Source: DASXTS01 sp036505275
GTDB lineage: Bacteria > Actinomycetota > Actinomycetes > Mycobacteriales > Pseudonocardiaceae
Reading direction: 5' to 3'
NCBI GenBank assembly: GCA_036505275.1
Contig: DASXTS010000064.1
Span: forward strand, 1 to 22,108
Length of the DNA stretch: 22,108 nt
Positions 6,719 to 14,893 of the stretch are shown in pieces (position 1 is the first letter of the stretch; each line of letters starts with the position of its first letter). The notes below the pieces were generated by a model. The model worked only from the letters and a program-made list of their open reading frames with translations. It searched no databases and was not told where the DNA came from. Both the position numbers and the translations under genes were made by a program.

Positions 6719-7546
6719 ATGCAGTACCTGCAGGCGGCCAGCCGGCGGGCCCTCGCCGAGGCCAGGGAGCGGCTGGACAGTTATCTCGACGAGGCCGCCG
6801 AGGCCGACGCCGAGCGCCTCGGTGAGGAACTCTTCGCCGCCGTCGACCTGCTGTCCGGCCAGCCCGTACTGCGCCGGCACCTGGCCGATCCGTCCACCGA
6901 CGCGCGGGACCGCACCCGGCTGCTCGGCGCCATCTTCGGCGGGAAGCTGAGCCAGCCGGCCATGCAGGTGCTCGAGGGCATGGTGGCCGCGCGGTGGTCC
7001 CAGCCGCGGGACCTCATGGTCGCCGCGGAGACGCTCGGCCGGCTGGCCGTCCTCGCCGTCGCGCAACGGCAGGGCGCGATCGAGGATGTCGAGGACGAGC
7101 TGTTCCGGGCCGGCCGGCTGATCGACCGGGAGCCCAGGCTGCGGTCGCTGCTTGCCGACCTGTCGGTGCCTGCCGCCAAACGGGTAGAGCTGCTCCGCTC
7201 GGTGCTCGCCGGCAAGGTGCACCCGACGACCGAGCGGCTCCTGGTGCGCGCCGTGCAGGCACCTCATGGGATCAGCCTCGACCGGGCCGCGGAGCAGCTC
7301 GCCGATCTTGCCGCCGAACGGCGGCAGCGCTCGGTGGCTCGGGTGAGAACGCCGGTCGCGCTGACCGACGACCAGCAGGAACGGCTGGCCGCGGCGTTGT
7401 CCCGGATCTATGGCCGGGGCATGTCGCTGCAGATCGAGCTGGACGAGGAGCTGATCGGCGGCCTGGTGGTCCGGGTCGGCGACGAGGTGATCGACGGCAG
7501 CCTCGCCGGGCGGCTGGCGGCCGCGCGGCAGCGGCTGCCCCGCTGA
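6719..7546 (+). CDS. atpH: ATP synthase F1 subunit delta
   Basis: A 275-residue protein linking the b stalk to the top of F1. It has the helical N-terminal domain (LEGMVAARWSQPRDLMVAAETL region) and the conserved C-terminal signature IGGLVVRVGDEVIDGSLAGR. Length matches the long delta of Streptomyces (about 270) rather than the 180 residues of E. coli. The ATG comes 5 bp after the atpF stop, so the pair is likely coupled. A gap of 80 nt without a visible gene follows before atpA. Confidence 0.92.
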   Translation: MQYLQAASRRALAEARERLDSYLDEAAEADAERLGEELFAAVDLLSGQPVLRRHLADPSTDARDRTRLLGAIFGGKLSQPAMQVLEGMVAARWSQPRDLMVAAETLGRLAVLAVAQRQGAIEDVEDELFRAGRLIDREPRLRSLLADLSVPAAKRVELLRSVLAGKVHPTTERLLVRAVQAPHGISLDRAAEQLADLAAERRQRSVARVRTPVALTDDQQERLAAALSRIYGRGMSLQIELDEELIGGLVVRVGDEVIDGSLAGRLAAARQRLPR

Positions 7547-7626
7547 GCGGCAAGTCTGTCCGCGGAGGCGGGCCACCAGCACAATGGAACTTGTCGGCTA
7601 GACATGAGAGCAGGGACGCAGAAGCT

Positions 7627-9276
7627 ATGGCGGAGCTGACGATCTCACCAAGCGAGATCAAGAGCGCGATCGAGAGTTACGTGTCCTCCTTCACGCCCGA
7701 GACCTCGGCCGAGGAGGTAGGGATCGTCGCCGACACCGGCGACGGCATCGCCCACGTCGAGGGCCTACCGTCGGCGATGACCAACGAGCTGCTGGAGTTT
7801 CCCGGCGGCGTGCTCGGCGTCGCGCTGAACCTGGACGTCCGCGAGATCGGCGCGGTGATCCTCGGCAACTTCGAGGAGATCGAGCAGGGCCAGCAGGTCA
7901 GGCGCACCGGCCGGGTGCTGTCGGTGCCGGTCGGCGACGGGTTCCTCGGCCGCACCGTGAACCCGCTCGGCCAGCCGATCGACGACCTGGGCGACATCGA
8001 GGCCGAGGCGTCCCGCTCGCTCGAGCTACAGGCCGCCAGCGTGGTGCAGCGGCAGGGTGTCAAGGAGCCGCTGCAGACCGGCATCAAGGCCATCGACTCG
8101 ATGACCCCGATCGGCCGCGGGCAGCGCCAGCTCATCATCGGCGACCGCAAGACCGGTAAGACCGCGGTCTGCGTCGACACGATCATCAACCAGAAACAGA
8201 ACTGGGAGTCCGGCGATCCCCAGCTGCAGGTGCGCTGCGTGTACGTGGCGATCGGCCAGAAGGGCTCCACGATCGCCAGCGTGCGCCAGGCGCTGGACGA
8301 CGCCGGCGCGCTGCAGTACACCACCATCGTGGCCGCCCCGGCGTCGGACTCGGCCGGCTTCAAGTGGCTCGCCCCGTACACCGGCTCGGCCATCGGCCAG
8401 CACTGGATGTACCAGGGCAAGCACGTGCTGATCGTGTTCGACGACCTGACCAAGCAGGCCGAGGCCTACCGCGCGATCTCGCTGCTGCTGCGCCGCCCGC
8501 CCGGCCGGGAGGCCTACCCGGGCGACGTCTTCTACCTGCACTCGCGGCTGCTGGAGCGCTGCGCCAAGCTCTCCGACGAGCTCGGCGGCGGCTCGCTCAC
8601 CGGCCTGCCGCTGATCGAGACGAAGGCCAACGACGTGGCCGCCTACATCCCCACCAACGTCATCTCCATCACGGACGGGCAGTGCTTCCTGGAGTCCGAC
8701 CTGTTCAACTCCGGGGTCCGGCCAGCGATCAACGTCGGCATCTCGGTGTCCCGGGTCGGCGGGGCGGCGCAGATCAAGGCCATGAAGAAGGTGGCAGGGT
8801 CGCTGCGGCTGGACCTGTCCCAGTACCGGGAGCTGGAGGCGTTCGCCGCGTTCGGCTCCGACCTCGACGCCGCGTCCAAGGCGAGCCTGGAGCGCGGCGC
8901 CCGGCTGGTCGAGCTGCTCAAGCAGGGCCAGTACTCGCCGTACCCGGTGCAGGAGCAGGTCGTCTCCATCTGGCTGGGCACCCGCGGGCACCTCGACTCG
9001 GTGCCGGTGCCGGACATCGCCCGCTTCGAGTCCGAGTTCCTGGAGTACTTGCGGCATCAGCAGGAGGGCATCCTCGCCGAGATCCGCGACACCCGCGAGC
9101 TGTCGGACGACACCGAGAAGCGCCTGATAGACGCCGTCGACCACGTCAAGCAGGCGTTCGCGCCCACCGGCGGCGGCACGGTGGTGGTCAAGGAACCCGA
9201 GGCGAGGCCGCTGGACGCCGCCGAGGTCGGCCACGAGTCGGTGCGCGCGCGCCGGCCGGCCCCGGTGAAGGAATGA
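7627..9276 (+). CDS. atpA: ATP synthase F1 subunit alpha
   Basis: A 549-residue nucleotide-binding, non-catalytic F1 subunit. The P-loop GDRKTGKT is at 172-179, followed by AVCVDTI; VYVAIGQKGSTIASV and the INVGISVSRVGGAAQ signature are present. The ATG at 7627 starts MAELTISPSEIKSAIESYV, the usual delta-contacting N-terminus, so the open frame upstream is not used. The C-terminus has an acidic then basic extension ending RRPAPVKE, as in many actinobacteria. AtpG starts 11 bp after the stop. Confidence 0.96.
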   Translation: MAELTISPSEIKSAIESYVSSFTPETSAEEVGIVADTGDGIAHVEGLPSAMTNELLEFPGGVLGVALNLDVREIGAVILGNFEEIEQGQQVRRTGRVLSVPVGDGFLGRTVNPLGQPIDDLGDIEAEASRSLELQAASVVQRQGVKEPLQTGIKAIDSMTPIGRGQRQLIIGDRKTGKTAVCVDTIINQKQNWESGDPQLQVRCVYVAIGQKGSTIASVRQALDDAGALQYTTIVAAPASDSAGFKWLAPYTGSAIGQHWMYQGKHVLIVFDDLTKQAEAYRAISLLLRRPPGREAYPGDVFYLHSRLLERCAKLSDELGGGSLTGLPLIETKANDVAAYIPTNVISITDGQCFLESDLFNSGVRPAINVGISVSRVGGAAQIKAMKKVAGSLRLDLSQYRELEAFAAFGSDLDAASKASLERGARLVELLKQGQYSPYPVQEQVVSIWLGTRGHLDSVPVPDIARFESEFLEYLRHQQEGILAEIRDTRELSDDTEKRLIDAVDHVKQAFAPTGGGTVVVKEPEARPLDAAEVGHESVRARRPAPVKE

Positions 9277-9287
9277 GCTGGTAGCCG

Positions 9288-10183
9288 ATGGCCGCCCAAC
9301 TGCGAGTCCTTCGCCGCCGGATCCGCTCGGTCCAGCAGACGAAGAAGATCACCCGCGCCATGGAGCTGATCGCGACCTCGCGCATCGCCAAGGCCCAGGC
9401 CAGGGTCAACGCGGCCAAGCCGTATGCCGAGGAGATCACCAAGGTGCTCTCCGAGCTGGCCAGCACGGCGCGTCTGGACCACCCGCTGCTGGTCGAGCGG
9501 GAGAACCCGCGCCGGGCCGCCGTGCTGGTCGTGACCAGCGACCGCGGGCTGTGCGGCGGCTACAACTCCAACGTGATCAGGCGCTCGGAGGAACTGGCGG
9601 CGCTGCTGCGCTCCGAGGGCAAGGAGCCGGTGCTGTACGTGATCGGTCGCAAGGCCACGAACTTCTACCGGTTCCGGCAGCGGCCGATGGCCGGCTCGTG
9701 GATCGGCTTCTCCGAGCAGCCGCACTACGTCAATGCGGTGGAGGCCGGCACGGCCCTCGTCGAGGCATTCCAGGCCGGCTCCGACGCGGACGGCGTGGAC
9801 GAGCTGCACATCGTGTACACCCAGTTCGTCTCCATGCTGACCCAGACCGCGGTGGCCAAGCGGGTCGCGCCGATGGACGTGACGTACGAGGAAACGACCG
9901 GTCCGCGGCCGCTGTACGAGTTCGAGCCGGACGAGGACACCCTGCTCGCCGCGCTGCTGCCGAAGTACGTCAACACCAGGCTGTTCGCCGCGTTGCTGGA
10001 GGCCGCCGCGTCCGAGTCGGCAGCGCGCCGCCGGGCCATGAAGGCCGCGACGGATAATGCCAACGACCTGATCAGGGCGCTTACCCGGGAGATGAACCAG
10101 GCTCGCCAGGCCCAGATCACCCAGGAGATCAGCGAGATCGTCGGTGGTGCCAACGCGCTCGCCGCTGCCGGAGGAGTTGAGAC

Positions 10184-10187
<4 letters not shown>
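9288..10187 (+). CDS. atpG: ATP synthase F1 subunit gamma
   Basis: A 299-residue central rotor shaft. The N-terminal coiled-coil strand is canonical (LRRRIRSVQQTKKITRAMEL), followed by SDRGLCGGYNSN, the Rossmann-like core, and the C-terminal helix MKAATDNANDLIRALTREMN ending in ISEIVGGANAL. A short insertion around 190-215 (rich in acidic residues, YEFEPDEDTL) is typical of actinobacteria. The TGA overlaps the ATG of atpD by 4 bp. Confidence 0.95.
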
Positions 10188-11605
<1,418 letters not shown>

Positions 11606-11635
11606 CGAGGCCGCTGCCTCGGCTGCCCCGGTCGC

Positions 11636-12122
11636 ATGGACACCGACGTCCTGGTCCTGCTCGGCCTGGCGATGGCCGTCGGCCTGGTCGGCGTGATCGT
11701 CCCGGTGCTGCCAGGGCTGCTCCTCGTGGCCGGGGGGGCTGGTCTGGGCGATCATGGCCGGCGGCGCGGCGCCCTGGGTGGTGTTCGCCGCCATGATGCT
11801 CGTGCTGGTCGCCGGCACGGTGGCGAAGTACGTGCTGCCCGGCCGCGTGCTCAAGCAGGCCGGCGCGCCGACGTCCACCCTGGTGCTCGGCGGCCTCAGC
11901 GCCGCCGTCGGGTTCTTCGTCATCCCGGTGGTCGGGCTGCTGGTCGGCGCGGTGCTCGGCGTGTACTTCGGCGAACTGCACCGGCTGCGCAACGGCTGGG
12001 CGGCCTGGCGCTCCACGGTCGCCACCGCCAAGGCCATCGGCCTCGGCATGCTCGTCGAGCTGGCGGCCGGCCTGCTGGCCACCGCCATCTGGCTGGTCAG
12101 CGTGCTGGCCGGCGTCGGTTGA
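11636..12122 (+). pseudogene. DUF456 membrane protein interrupted by a frameshift in a G7 run
   Basis: The first 34 codons (MDTDVLVLLGLAMAVG, then VPVLPGLLLVAGG) read in one frame. The rest (LVWAIMAGGAAPW to the TGA at 12122) reads in another. The break is exactly at seven consecutive G at 11732-11738: with six G the protein is continuous through LLVAGGLVWAIMAGG, which matches the usual DUF456 pattern. Joined, it is about 161 residues with four hydrophobic stretches and a Gly-rich GLLVGAVLGVYFGEL segment. Cause is undecided: sequencing error, a recent mutation, or a slippery on/off tract. The gene sits between atpD and atpC, an uncommon place; DUF456 function is unknown. Confidence 0.75.
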
Positions 12123-12157
12123 GGGCGCCGGCTCGAGGGGTTGGTGGTGGCGCCTGG

Positions 12158-12190
12158 GCGGTGACCAGGCGGTGGCCGGGCGGTGGCCGG
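12158..12190 (+). repeat. 11-bp tandem repeat upstream of atpC
   Basis: Three adjoining units close to GCGGTGGCCGG; the first is GCGGTGACCAG and the last two are identical. A 6-bp partial unit follows. It lies in the 116-bp gap between the DUF456 frame and atpC. Confidence 0.7.
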
Positions 12191-12197
12191 GCGGCCG

Positions 12198-12203
12198 TAA
12201 GAT
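12198..12203 (+). promoter_or_regulatory. Candidate -10 box for atpC
   Basis: TAAGAT fits TAnnnT and lies 35 bp before the GTG. A separate promoter would make sense because atpC has been split from atpD by 633 bp. No -35 element is visible in the repeat-rich DNA upstream. Confidence 0.35.
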
Positions 12204-12238
12204 GCGGGCATACCGTCGGCGTTAGTTGGGAGACACCC

Positions 12239-12601
12239 GTGGCCGAGATGACCGTCGAGTTGGTGGCTGTCGAGCGTCGCCTGTGGTCGGGTACCGCGAA
12301 CCTGGTGATCGCGGAGACCACCGAGGGCGAGCTCGGCATCCTGCCCGGCCATACCCAGCTCCTCGGCCAGCTCGTCGAGGGCGGTGTGGTGACGATCCGC
12401 ACCATCGACGGCTCCGACATCACCGCCGCCGTGCACGGCGGCTTCCTCTCGGTCGCCGACGACCGGGTGAGCATCCTCGCGGAGAGCGCCGAGCTGTCCA
12501 CCGAGATCGACGTCGCACAGGCCGAGGAGGACCTGCGGCACGACGACGAGGACGCCAAGGTCTGGGCCGCGGCCAGGCTCCGGGCGGCCGGTAGGGTCTG
12601 A
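12239..12601 (+). CDS. atpC: ATP synthase F1 subunit epsilon
   Basis: A 120-residue subunit at the foot of the rotor. The beta-sandwich is well conserved: MTVELVAVERRLWSGTA, GELGILPGHTQLLGQL, and AVHGGFLSVADDRVSILAE, followed by a short helical C-terminus, as in mycobacteria and streptomycetes. The start is GTG at 12239 with GGGAG at 12228-12232, six bases upstream. It is not adjacent to atpD; a DUF456 frame and a tandem-repeat gap intervene. Confidence 0.93.
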   Translation: MAEMTVELVAVERRLWSGTANLVIAETTEGELGILPGHTQLLGQLVEGGVVTIRTIDGSDITAAVHGGFLSVADDRVSILAESAELSTEIDVAQAEEDLRHDDEDAKVWAAARLRAAGRV

Positions 12602-12641
12602 CCCCTGCACTGGCGAGGCGTGCTGACCCGGGGCGGCGGGC

Positions 12642-13073
12642 GTGGACGGCGCCGCAGTTGCCGGACTGATCCTGCTCGCCGTGGTGATCTGCGTCGGCCT
12701 GCTGGCCTGGCGACGGGTACGCCGGGTCCGCCGCGGCGGCATCGACGTGGCCCTGCGGCTGCGGCCCTCGCAGCCGTCCTCGCGGTGGCACCTCGGCGTC
12801 GCCCGCTACCACGGTGAGGAGTTCGGCTGGTACCGCCTGACCAGCCTGCGCTCGGGCCCGGACACCGTGCTGCGCCGCGATGCCCTCACCATCGTGACTC
12901 GCCGCACCCCCGCCGGCTCGGAGACCTACGCCATGCCCGCCAGCTCCACTGTCCTGCACTGCCGCACCCTCGACGGTGACCTCGAACTCGCCATGGCCCC
13001 CGGCGCCCTCACCGGCTTCCTGTCCTGGCTCGAATCCGCACCCCCCGGCCGCCCCGTCCCCCGTGCGTCCTGA
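12642..13073 (+). CDS. DUF2550 single-pass membrane protein
   Basis: A 143-residue protein with one N-terminal membrane helix (AAVAGLILLAVVICVGLLAW), a basic stop-transfer patch (RRVRRVRRGG), and a cytosolic domain with RWHLGVARYHGEEFGWYRL and LRRDALTIVTRR. This is the DUF2550 family; the mycobacterial member (Rv1312) likewise follows atpC. Function is unknown. The start is GTG at 12642, 40 bp after atpC, so it is probably the last gene of the operon. A 53-bp repeat begins 18 bp after its stop. Confidence 0.8.
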   Translation: MDGAAVAGLILLAVVICVGLLAWRRVRRVRRGGIDVALRLRPSQPSSRWHLGVARYHGEEFGWYRLTSLRSGPDTVLRRDALTIVTRRTPAGSETYAMPASSTVLHCRTLDGDLELAMAPGALTGFLSWLESAPPGRPVPRAS

Positions 13074-13091
13074 CCCGGCGCCCCTTCTTTT

Positions 13092-13144
13092 TGCGACGAT
13101 GTGACATCGCCCCACTTCTACTGGGGAAATTCCACATCCTCGAC
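13092..13144 (+). repeat. 53-bp palindromic repeat, family 2, copy A
   Basis: Begins TGCGACGATGTGACATCGCC and ends GGAAATTCCACATCCTCGAC. It is identical over 53/53 bases to the copies at 14201 and 20782, which are on the other strand. A nested fold is possible: an outer GATGTG/CACATC pair and an inner CCCCA/TGGGG stem around a 7-nt loop. Identity with the copy at 20782 continues 10 bp further, to 13154. It lies just upstream of the second nuclease gene. Confidence 0.95.
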
Positions 13145-13157
13145 GCCGGTGGCGCCG

Positions 13158-13169
13158 AGTTATCCACAG
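13158..13169 (+). promoter_or_regulatory. GAGTTATCCACAG motif upstream of nuclease gene 2
   Basis: TTATCCACA at 13160-13168 is a perfect classical DnaA-box consensus. It is embedded in GAGTTATCCACAG, which differs from the two sites before nuclease gene 1 at a single base (A for G). It lies 43 bp before the proposed start, in gene orientation, and 15 bp inside the flanking repeat. The same placement in both cassettes points to a shared regulatory or recognition site. Confidence 0.6.
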
Positions 13170-13211
13170 GCGGACCCATTTTGCCCTCGCGGCGGGGTCA
13201 TCTCGCCCACC

Positions 13212-14180
13212 ATGGCGGCCATGCCCAGACGAAGTCGCATTGACATGACCGCGGTGCGGGCCGCCGCTCCGATCGGGGTGGCCCGCGAGTCCGAGTTGAT
13301 TCGAGCCGGCCTGCCCGGCGCCACGGTCGGACTGCGAACTCGCCCTGGCGGACCATGGCAGCGGCTGCTGCCCGGCGTGATCCTGATGCAGACCGGGCCG
13401 CCCACCGACGCCCAGCGGATCGCCGCCGCGCTGGCCTATGCGGGCGGGGACGCGATGCTCACCGGGGCGGTGGCGTGCCGGCTGTACGGGCTGCGCCGGG
13501 TGCCGCACGGCAGCCAGATCCACGTGCTGGTGCCGGCCCCCCGGCAGCCTGCCACCAGCGGTTTCGTCGTGGTGGAGCGGACCACCAGGATGCCGTCCCC
13601 GCGGTCGGTCGACGGTTGGCCGGCGGCGCCACGGGTGCGCGCGGTGCTGGACGCCTCGCGCCGGATCCGACGCCTCGACGACGTCCGCGCCTTGCTCGCC
13701 GAGGCGATCCAGCGCGGCCTGTGCACCGTCGACGAGTTGGTGATCGAGCTCGAGGCCGGCAGCCGGGCCGGCTCCGCCCGACCGCGGCGCGTGCTGCGCG
13801 AGGTAGCCGTCGGGGTGCGGTCCGTCGCGGAGATCAACGCACATCGGCTGGCCAAGCGCTCCGCCGTGCTGCCCGCGTTCCAGTGGAACGTGCCAATACG
13901 AGACGTACACGGAGCCTTGATCGCGATTCCGGACGCCTGGGCCGACGATGTAGCTTTGGCCTGGGAGATCGACTCCTACGAGTTCCACCTGTCGCCCGAG
14001 CAGTACGACCGTACCTTGCGCCGGCACGCCACCATGGTGGCCGCGGGCATTGTGGTGGCGCACACCACACCAGCTCGGCTGCGCCGTGAGCCCGACCAGG
14101 TCCTCCGCGAGCTCGAAGCGGCGTACAGACAGGCGCTGATCCGCCCGCGCCCGCTGGTCTTCATGGCCTCCGCGGCGTGA
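13212..14180 (+). CDS. AbiEi-like N-terminus plus degenerate DUF559/Vsr-like domain
   Basis: A 322-residue protein with the same plan as the gene at 424-1296. The N-terminal segment (GVARESELIRAGLPGATVGL, then WQRLLPGVIL) resembles the AbiEi antitoxin N-terminus, followed by TGAVACRLYGLRRVP, where paralogues read SHLAAAWLWGL. The C-terminal part keeps a PD-(D/E)xK-like spacing: Pro240-Asp241, then Glu252-Ile-Asp254-Ser-Tyr-Glu-Phe-His and an AAGIVVAHTTP strand. The catalytic block is more diverged than in gene 1 (EIDSYEFH against EVDGYRNH), so cleavage activity is uncertain. The ATG at 13212 is preferred. The open frame extends to 13101, but that would translate the 53-bp repeat. No clear ribosome site. 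Confidence 0.65.
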   Translation: MAAMPRRSRIDMTAVRAAAPIGVARESELIRAGLPGATVGLRTRPGGPWQRLLPGVILMQTGPPTDAQRIAAALAYAGGDAMLTGAVACRLYGLRRVPHGSQIHVLVPAPRQPATSGFVVVERTTRMPSPRSVDGWPAAPRVRAVLDASRRIRRLDDVRALLAEAIQRGLCTVDELVIELEAGSRAGSARPRRVLREVAVGVRSVAEINAHRLAKRSAVLPAFQWNVPIRDVHGALIAIPDAWADDVALAWEIDSYEFHLSPEQYDRTLRRHATMVAAGIVVAHTTPARLRREPDQVLRELEAAYRQALIRPRPLVFMASAA

Positions 14181-14200
14181 CCGGCCACTCGCCACACCGG

Positions 14201-14253
14201 GTCGAGGATGTGGAATTTCCCCAGTAGAAGTGGGGCGATGTCACATCGTCGCA
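14201..14253 (-). repeat. 53-bp palindromic repeat, family 2, copy B
   Basis: Exact reverse complement of copy A. It lies 20 bp after the stop of the second nuclease gene and 22 bp before the end of the converging adenosyltransferase gene, so the hairpin may also serve as a two-way transcription stop. Confidence 0.95.
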
Positions 14254-14275
14254 AATGAGGGGGACCGGCGGCCGG

Positions 14276-14848
14276 TCAGCGGTCGCGGCCGGGGTGCCAG
14301 AGGACGTCGCCGTCGGGGTTGGCGATGCGGCCGAGGATGAACAGGAGGTCGGAGAGGCGGTTGAGGTACCGCGCGGTGAGCACGTTGGTGTGCGCGGCGT
14401 CGACCTCGATCAGCGCCCAGACGCTGCGCTCGGCGCGGCGGGTCACCGCGCGGGCGGTGTTGAGCAGCGCTGCGCCCGGGGTGCCACCGGGCAGGATAAA
14501 GGAGTTGAGCGGCTGCAGCCGCTCGTTGAAGGCGTCGCACCAGGCCTCCAGCCGCTGCACGTAGGAGTCGGTGACGCGCAACGGCGGGTGCTTGGGGCTG
14601 TCCACGATCGGCGTGCACAGGTCGGCGCCGACGTCGAAGAGGTCGTTCTGCACGGTCCGCAGCACCTCGACCAGCTCCGACGACAGCGAGCCGAGCGCCA
14701 ACGCCACCCCGATGGCGCAGTTCGTCTCGTCGCAGTCCGCGTAGGCGATCAGCCGCGGGTCGGTCTTGGAGACCCGCGAGAAGTCCCCGAGCGCCGAGGT
14801 GCCGTCGTCACCGGTACGGGTGTAGATGCGGGTCAGATGCACGGCCAT
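14276..14848 (-). CDS. Cob(I)alamin adenosyltransferase, PduO type
   Basis: A 190-residue enzyme that adenosylates cob(I)alamin with ATP to give adenosylcobalamin. The N-terminal ATP-binding signature is intact (RIYTRTGDDGTSALGDFSR), then ADCDETNCAIG in place of the usual DELN block, LPGGTPGAALLNTARAVTRR with the RRAERSVWAL helix, and YLNRLSDLLFILGR. The ATG at 14848 is chosen because homology starts there and TAGCGT lies exactly 7 nt upstream, implying a leaderless mRNA. It is divergent from murA, as Rv1314c is in M. tuberculosis. A natural client for its product is the B12-dependent mutase at 16233-18239. Confidence 0.88.
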   Translation of the reverse strand: MAVHLTRIYTRTGDDGTSALGDFSRVSKTDPRLIAYADCDETNCAIGVALALGSLSSELVEVLRTVQNDLFDVGADLCTPIVDSPKHPPLRVTDSYVQRLEAWCDAFNERLQPLNSFILPGGTPGAALLNTARAVTRRAERSVWALIEVDAAHTNVLTARYLNRLSDLLFILGRIANPDGDVLWHPGRDR

Positions 14849-14855
14849 GGGTTGG

Positions 14856-14861
14856 ACGCTA
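14856..14861 (-). promoter_or_regulatory. -10 box of the adenosyltransferase gene (leaderless)
   Basis: TAGCGT on the minus strand, followed by 7 nt and the ATG. This spacing puts transcription start at or next to the first codon. No -35 was recognised. Confidence 0.55.
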
Positions 14862-14879
14862 GCGCGTCGGCCGCACCCG

Positions 14880-14885
14880 TAGGCT
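14880..14885 (+). promoter_or_regulatory. -10 box of murA (leaderless)
   Basis: TAGGCT followed by 8 nt and the GTG at 14894. The divergent -10 boxes lie within a 45-bp intergenic region, so the two promoters must share their upstream DNA. Confidence 0.5.
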
Positions 14886-14893
14886 GCACGGCC

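Larger units (their letters stand above)
13092..14253 (+). mobile_element. Candidate repeat-bounded nuclease cassette 2
   Basis: A single AbiEi/DUF559-like gene lies between perfect 53-bp inverted repeats with the same end (TGCGACG) facing outward on both sides, over 1,162 bp. This is the geometry of an element with terminal inverted repeats. It separates the DUF2550 gene from the cobalamin adenosyltransferase gene, which are near neighbours in mycobacteria. Flanking bases show no target-site duplication and no transposase is present, so movement, if any, would need another mechanism or a helper. Confidence 0.45.

Noticed and set aside
7547..7626. Small gene between atpH and atpA (ATG at 7604)
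   Set aside because: Only 11 codons, overlapping the atpA start, with no ribosome site and no sign of conservation.
13101..13211. N-terminal extension of nuclease gene 2 (MTSPHFYWGN...)
   Set aside because: It is a translation of the 53-bp repeat and its spacer. The same peptide can be read from the other copies next to unrelated genes, so it is not real protein.
13085..14260. Target-site duplication around cassette 2
   Set aside because: Bases left of copy A (CTTCTTT) and right of copy B (AATGAGG) do not match, so classical transposition is not shown.
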